Shown here: positions 43,257-44,975 of the stretch, piece after piece | How positions within the stretch are numbered: the first letter of the stretch is position 1 | Layout: each line of letters begins with the position of its first letter | Assembly: GCF_023074175.1 (NCBI RefSeq) | Contig: NZ_JADPKS010000019.1 | Location: forward strand, 1-44,975 | DNA from: Bradyrhizobium sp. 139 | GTDB taxonomy: Bacteria > Pseudomonadota > Alphaproteobacteria > Rhizobiales > Xanthobacteraceae | Reading direction: 5' to 3' | Length of the DNA stretch: 44,975 nucleotides | The notes under the pieces: model-generated | Databases searched by the model: none | What the model was told of the DNA's origin: nothing | What the model saw: only the letters and a program-made list of their open reading frames with translations | Program-made: the position numbers and the translations under genes

Positions 43257-43910
43257 ATGTCTGACGCTTCGTCACCCGGTACCGCTACCGCTCCAGATGC
43301 GCTCGAACTCGCAGCGCTCCTGTGCTCGCGGGTCTGCCACGATCTCATCAGCCCTGTCGGCGCCATCGTCAATGGGCTCGAAGTGCTCGACGACGATCCC
43401 AAGCCCGAGGATCGCGAGTTCGCGCTCGATTTGATCCGCAAGAGCGCGAAAACCGCCTCCGCCCGCCTCCAGTTCTGTCGCCTGGCCTTCGGCGCGGCCG
43501 GCTCGTCCGGCGCGCAGATCGATCTCGGCGATGCCCAGACCATGGCGCGCGGCCACATCGAGGACGGCAAGTGCAAGATCACGTGGAATCTGCCGCGGCT
43601 CTTGCTGCCGAAGAATCGCGTCAAGTTGCTGCTCAATATGCTGATTGTTTCCCAGCACACGATCCCGCGCGGCGGCATGCTGACGATCGATCCGATCGGC
43701 GAGGGCGAGACCATGAGCTTTCGTATCACCGCGACCGGACATAATGCACGGCTGCCGCAGAACATCTCCGAGCTCCTGAGCGGCGAGCGCGGCCCGGCCG
43801 CGGATGCGCACGCGATCCAGCCGTATTATACACGGCTGCTGGCGCAGGCCTGCGGACTCACCGTGACGCTCAAGCCCGAAGGCGAAGCCATCATCATTTC
43901 CGCTTCGTAA
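43257..43910 (+). CDS. chpT: ChpT-like histidine phosphotransferase
   Basis: 217 aa from ATG 43257 (AGGAA 6 bases ahead). The helix CSRVCHDLISPVGAIVNGLE carries the phospho-accepting His28; the rest is a degenerate HATPase-like fold (RVKLLLNMLIVSQHTIPRGG). In alphaproteobacteria ChpT passes phosphate from CckA to CtrA and CpdR in the cell-cycle control. The gene precedes cheA with a 196-bp gap, an arrangement I associate with Bradyrhizobium and relatives. Confidence 0.85.
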   Translation: MSDASSPGTATAPDALELAALLCSRVCHDLISPVGAIVNGLEVLDDDPKPEDREFALDLIRKSAKTASARLQFCRLAFGAAGSSGAQIDLGDAQTMARGHIEDGKCKITWNLPRLLLPKNRVKLLLNMLIVSQHTIPRGGMLTIDPIGEGETMSFRITATGHNARLPQNISELLSGERGPAADAHAIQPYYTRLLAQACGLTVTLKPEGEAIIISAS

Positions 43911-44106
43911 ACGCGCGCCTCACTCCCGGAACGTTAATCGAATCTTTACGAGGCGCTTCGGCTTGTCCGGAGCGCCTTATCTCTTTGTTGGTTCCGTTCT
44001 TTTCCACTTACTCAACCAATATTAAACGCTTTGCGGTGAAGCTGGCCCCATTCTGACATGGCGCATCACACCTCGTGCGCGCCCTCCCTGTATGAAGGCC
44101 TGTTTT

Positions 44107-44975
44107 ATGGATGATCTGTTGCGGGAGTTTTTGACGGAGACCAGCGAGAGTCTGGACACCGTCGACAATCAGCTGGTGAAGTTCGAGCAGGAGCCGAACA
44201 ACGCCAAGATCCTGGATAACATCTTCCGCCTGGTCCACACCATCAAGGGCACGTGCGGCTTCCTCGGACTGCCGCGTCTGGAAGCGCTGGCGCATGCCGG
44301 CGAGACGCTGATGAGCAAGTTCCGCGACGGCATGCCGGTGACGGGACAGGCGGTGACGGTGATCCTGTCCTCGATCGACCGCATCAAGGAAATCCTGGCC
44401 GGGCTCGAGGCGACCGAAGCCGAGCCCGAAGGCACCGACCGCGACCTGATCGACAAGCTGGAGGCGATGGTCGAGCAGGGCATGGCGGTTATGTCAGCGT
44501 CGGCGCAGCCGATCGCGTCAGCGTCGGCGCAGCCGATCGCGTCAGCGTCGGCGCAGCCGATCGCGTCCGGCGCTGCTGCTCCCGTTGCCGAGTCTCCGCC
44601 GCTGGCGCCGGAAGCCCCGGCTGCCGTCGAGGCCGCGCCCGGCGCGCTGATCGACCAGACCCTGGAGCGCCCGCTGCGTCCGGGCGAAGTGTCGCTCGAC
44701 GAGCTCGAGCGCGCCTTTCGCGAGACCGCGATCGAAGCCCCGGCCCCTGTTGTCAAGGCCGAGCCTGCACCGGCCGTGGAAGCTCCTGCGCCCGTCGCCA
44801 AGGAGCCCGCCAAAGAGGCAAAACCCGCCAAGGCCAAGGTCGCGCCGAAGAAGTCGATGGCGGACGAGGTCGCCAGCGAAGGCGACCGCATCGCCAACCA
44901 GTCGATCCGCGTCAACGTGGATACGCTGGAGCATCTGATGACCATGGTCTCCGAGCTGGTCTTGACCCGCAACGA
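44107..44975 (+). CDS. cheA: CheA chemotaxis histidine kinase, 5' part
   Basis: Starts at ATG 44107 and runs off the window after about 289 codons. The N-terminal HPt domain has FRLVHTIKGTCGFLGLPRLE with phospho-accepting His44. A long Ala/Pro-rich linker follows (about residues 130-250) with an eight-residue repeat, and the dimerisation domain begins at QSIRVNVDTLEHLMTMVSEL with VLTRN at the edge. The kinase catalytic domain lies beyond the window. CheA phosphorylates CheY and CheB. Confidence 0.93.
   Translation, partial: MDDLLREFLTETSESLDTVDNQLVKFEQEPNNAKILDNIFRLVHTIKGTCGFLGLPRLEALAHAGETLMSKFRDGMPVTGQAVTVILSSIDRIKEILAGLEATEAEPEGTDRDLIDKLEAMVEQGMAVMSASAQPIASASAQPIASASAQPIASGAAAPVAESPPLAPEAPAAVEAAPGALIDQTLERPLRPGEVSLDELERAFRETAIEAPAPVVKAEPAPAVEAPAPVAKEPAKEAKPAKAKVAPKKSMADEVASEGDRIANQSIRVNVDTLEHLMTMVSELVLTRN
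44494..44565 (+). repeat. 24-bp tandem repeat, three copies
   Basis: Three identical 24-base units (TCAGCGTCGGCGCAGCC then GATCGCG) code SASAQPIA three times in the CheA linker. Identity between copies at DNA level points to recent, length-variable expansion. Confidence 0.9.

Noticed and set aside
43925..43955. CtrA-like site (TTAA, seven bases, TTTA) between chpT and cheA
   Set aside because: Only one half site is exact and such matches are frequent by chance; not strong enough to annotate.
1..44975. CRISPR array
   Set aside because: No regularly spaced repeats with unique spacers were seen; the repeats present are coding tandem repeats.

Overview
The window looks like the edge of a symbiosis island in a soybean-type Bradyrhizobium. 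From about 1 to 39.2 kb it carries a rhizobial type III secretion system (T3SS, rhc/nop/nol genes), its nod-box-linked activator gene ttsI, several effector genes and many decayed insertion sequences. From a tRNA-Val gene (39211-39285, minus) to the right end the sequence is uniformly GC-rich, free of mobile elements and codes ordinary alphaproteobacterial chromosomal functions. The tRNA 3' end faces the island, which fits integration of the island into tRNA-Val.

Layout. 1-5.1 kb: fragments of IS481, IS5, IS110 and IS3 transposases around an intact nopP effector gene (minus). 5.4-7.3 kb: translocon gene nopX (minus). 7.8-13 kb: a plus-strand operon with two small secreted-protein genes, the SctD-like y4yQ, an unassigned protein, a TPR protein, rhcV and a frameshifted lipoprotein gene. 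13.9-16.6 kb: a leucine-rich-repeat/NEL ubiquitin-ligase effector of the NopM/IpaH type (minus). 16.7-18.6 kb: four fused IS remnants. 18.8-28.1 kb: rhcC1 (minus) divergent from the long, tightly overlapping operon nopB-rhcJ-nolU-nolV-rhcN-rhcZ-rhcQ-rhcR-rhcS-rhcT-rhcU. 28.2-31.0 kb: ttsI-rhcC2-y4xK-like (minus), with a nod box about 350 bp upstream of ttsI. 32.5-36.5 kb: a decayed second nopP, the 3' end of a group II intron and an 800-aa candidate effector with XopP/HLK-like features. 36.8-39.2 kb: small and broken genes up to the tRNA. 39.4-45 kb: coiled-coil membrane protein, DUF1134 (EipA-like), YHS-domain protein, CysQ, ChpT and the 5' part of cheA.

How it works together. By established rhizobial biology, flavonoid-activated NodD acts at the nod box to raise TtsI, and TtsI then acts at tts boxes. 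Seven tts boxes can be read here: upstream of nopP, nopX, the small secreted-protein operon, the NEL effector, nopB, the nopP pseudogene and the HLK-like effector. Each lies about 45-70 bp from a plausible start codon. The two main operons supply the basal body, export gate, ATPase complex and extracellular parts, nopX supplies the translocon, and nopP, the NEL protein and the HLK-like protein are cargo.

Most notable points: RhcU reads TGRE where SctU/FlhB proteins carry the self-cleaving NPTH; TtsI has Glu at the usual phospho-acceptor Asp; an 800-aa effector candidate sits just behind a group II intron remnant; a 183-bp in-frame duplication lies in the NEL effector; a strong hairpin separates the small secreted-protein genes from the rest of their operon; and several genes are frameshifted while their promoters persist. 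All family calls rest on reading the translated sequence; no database search was run.
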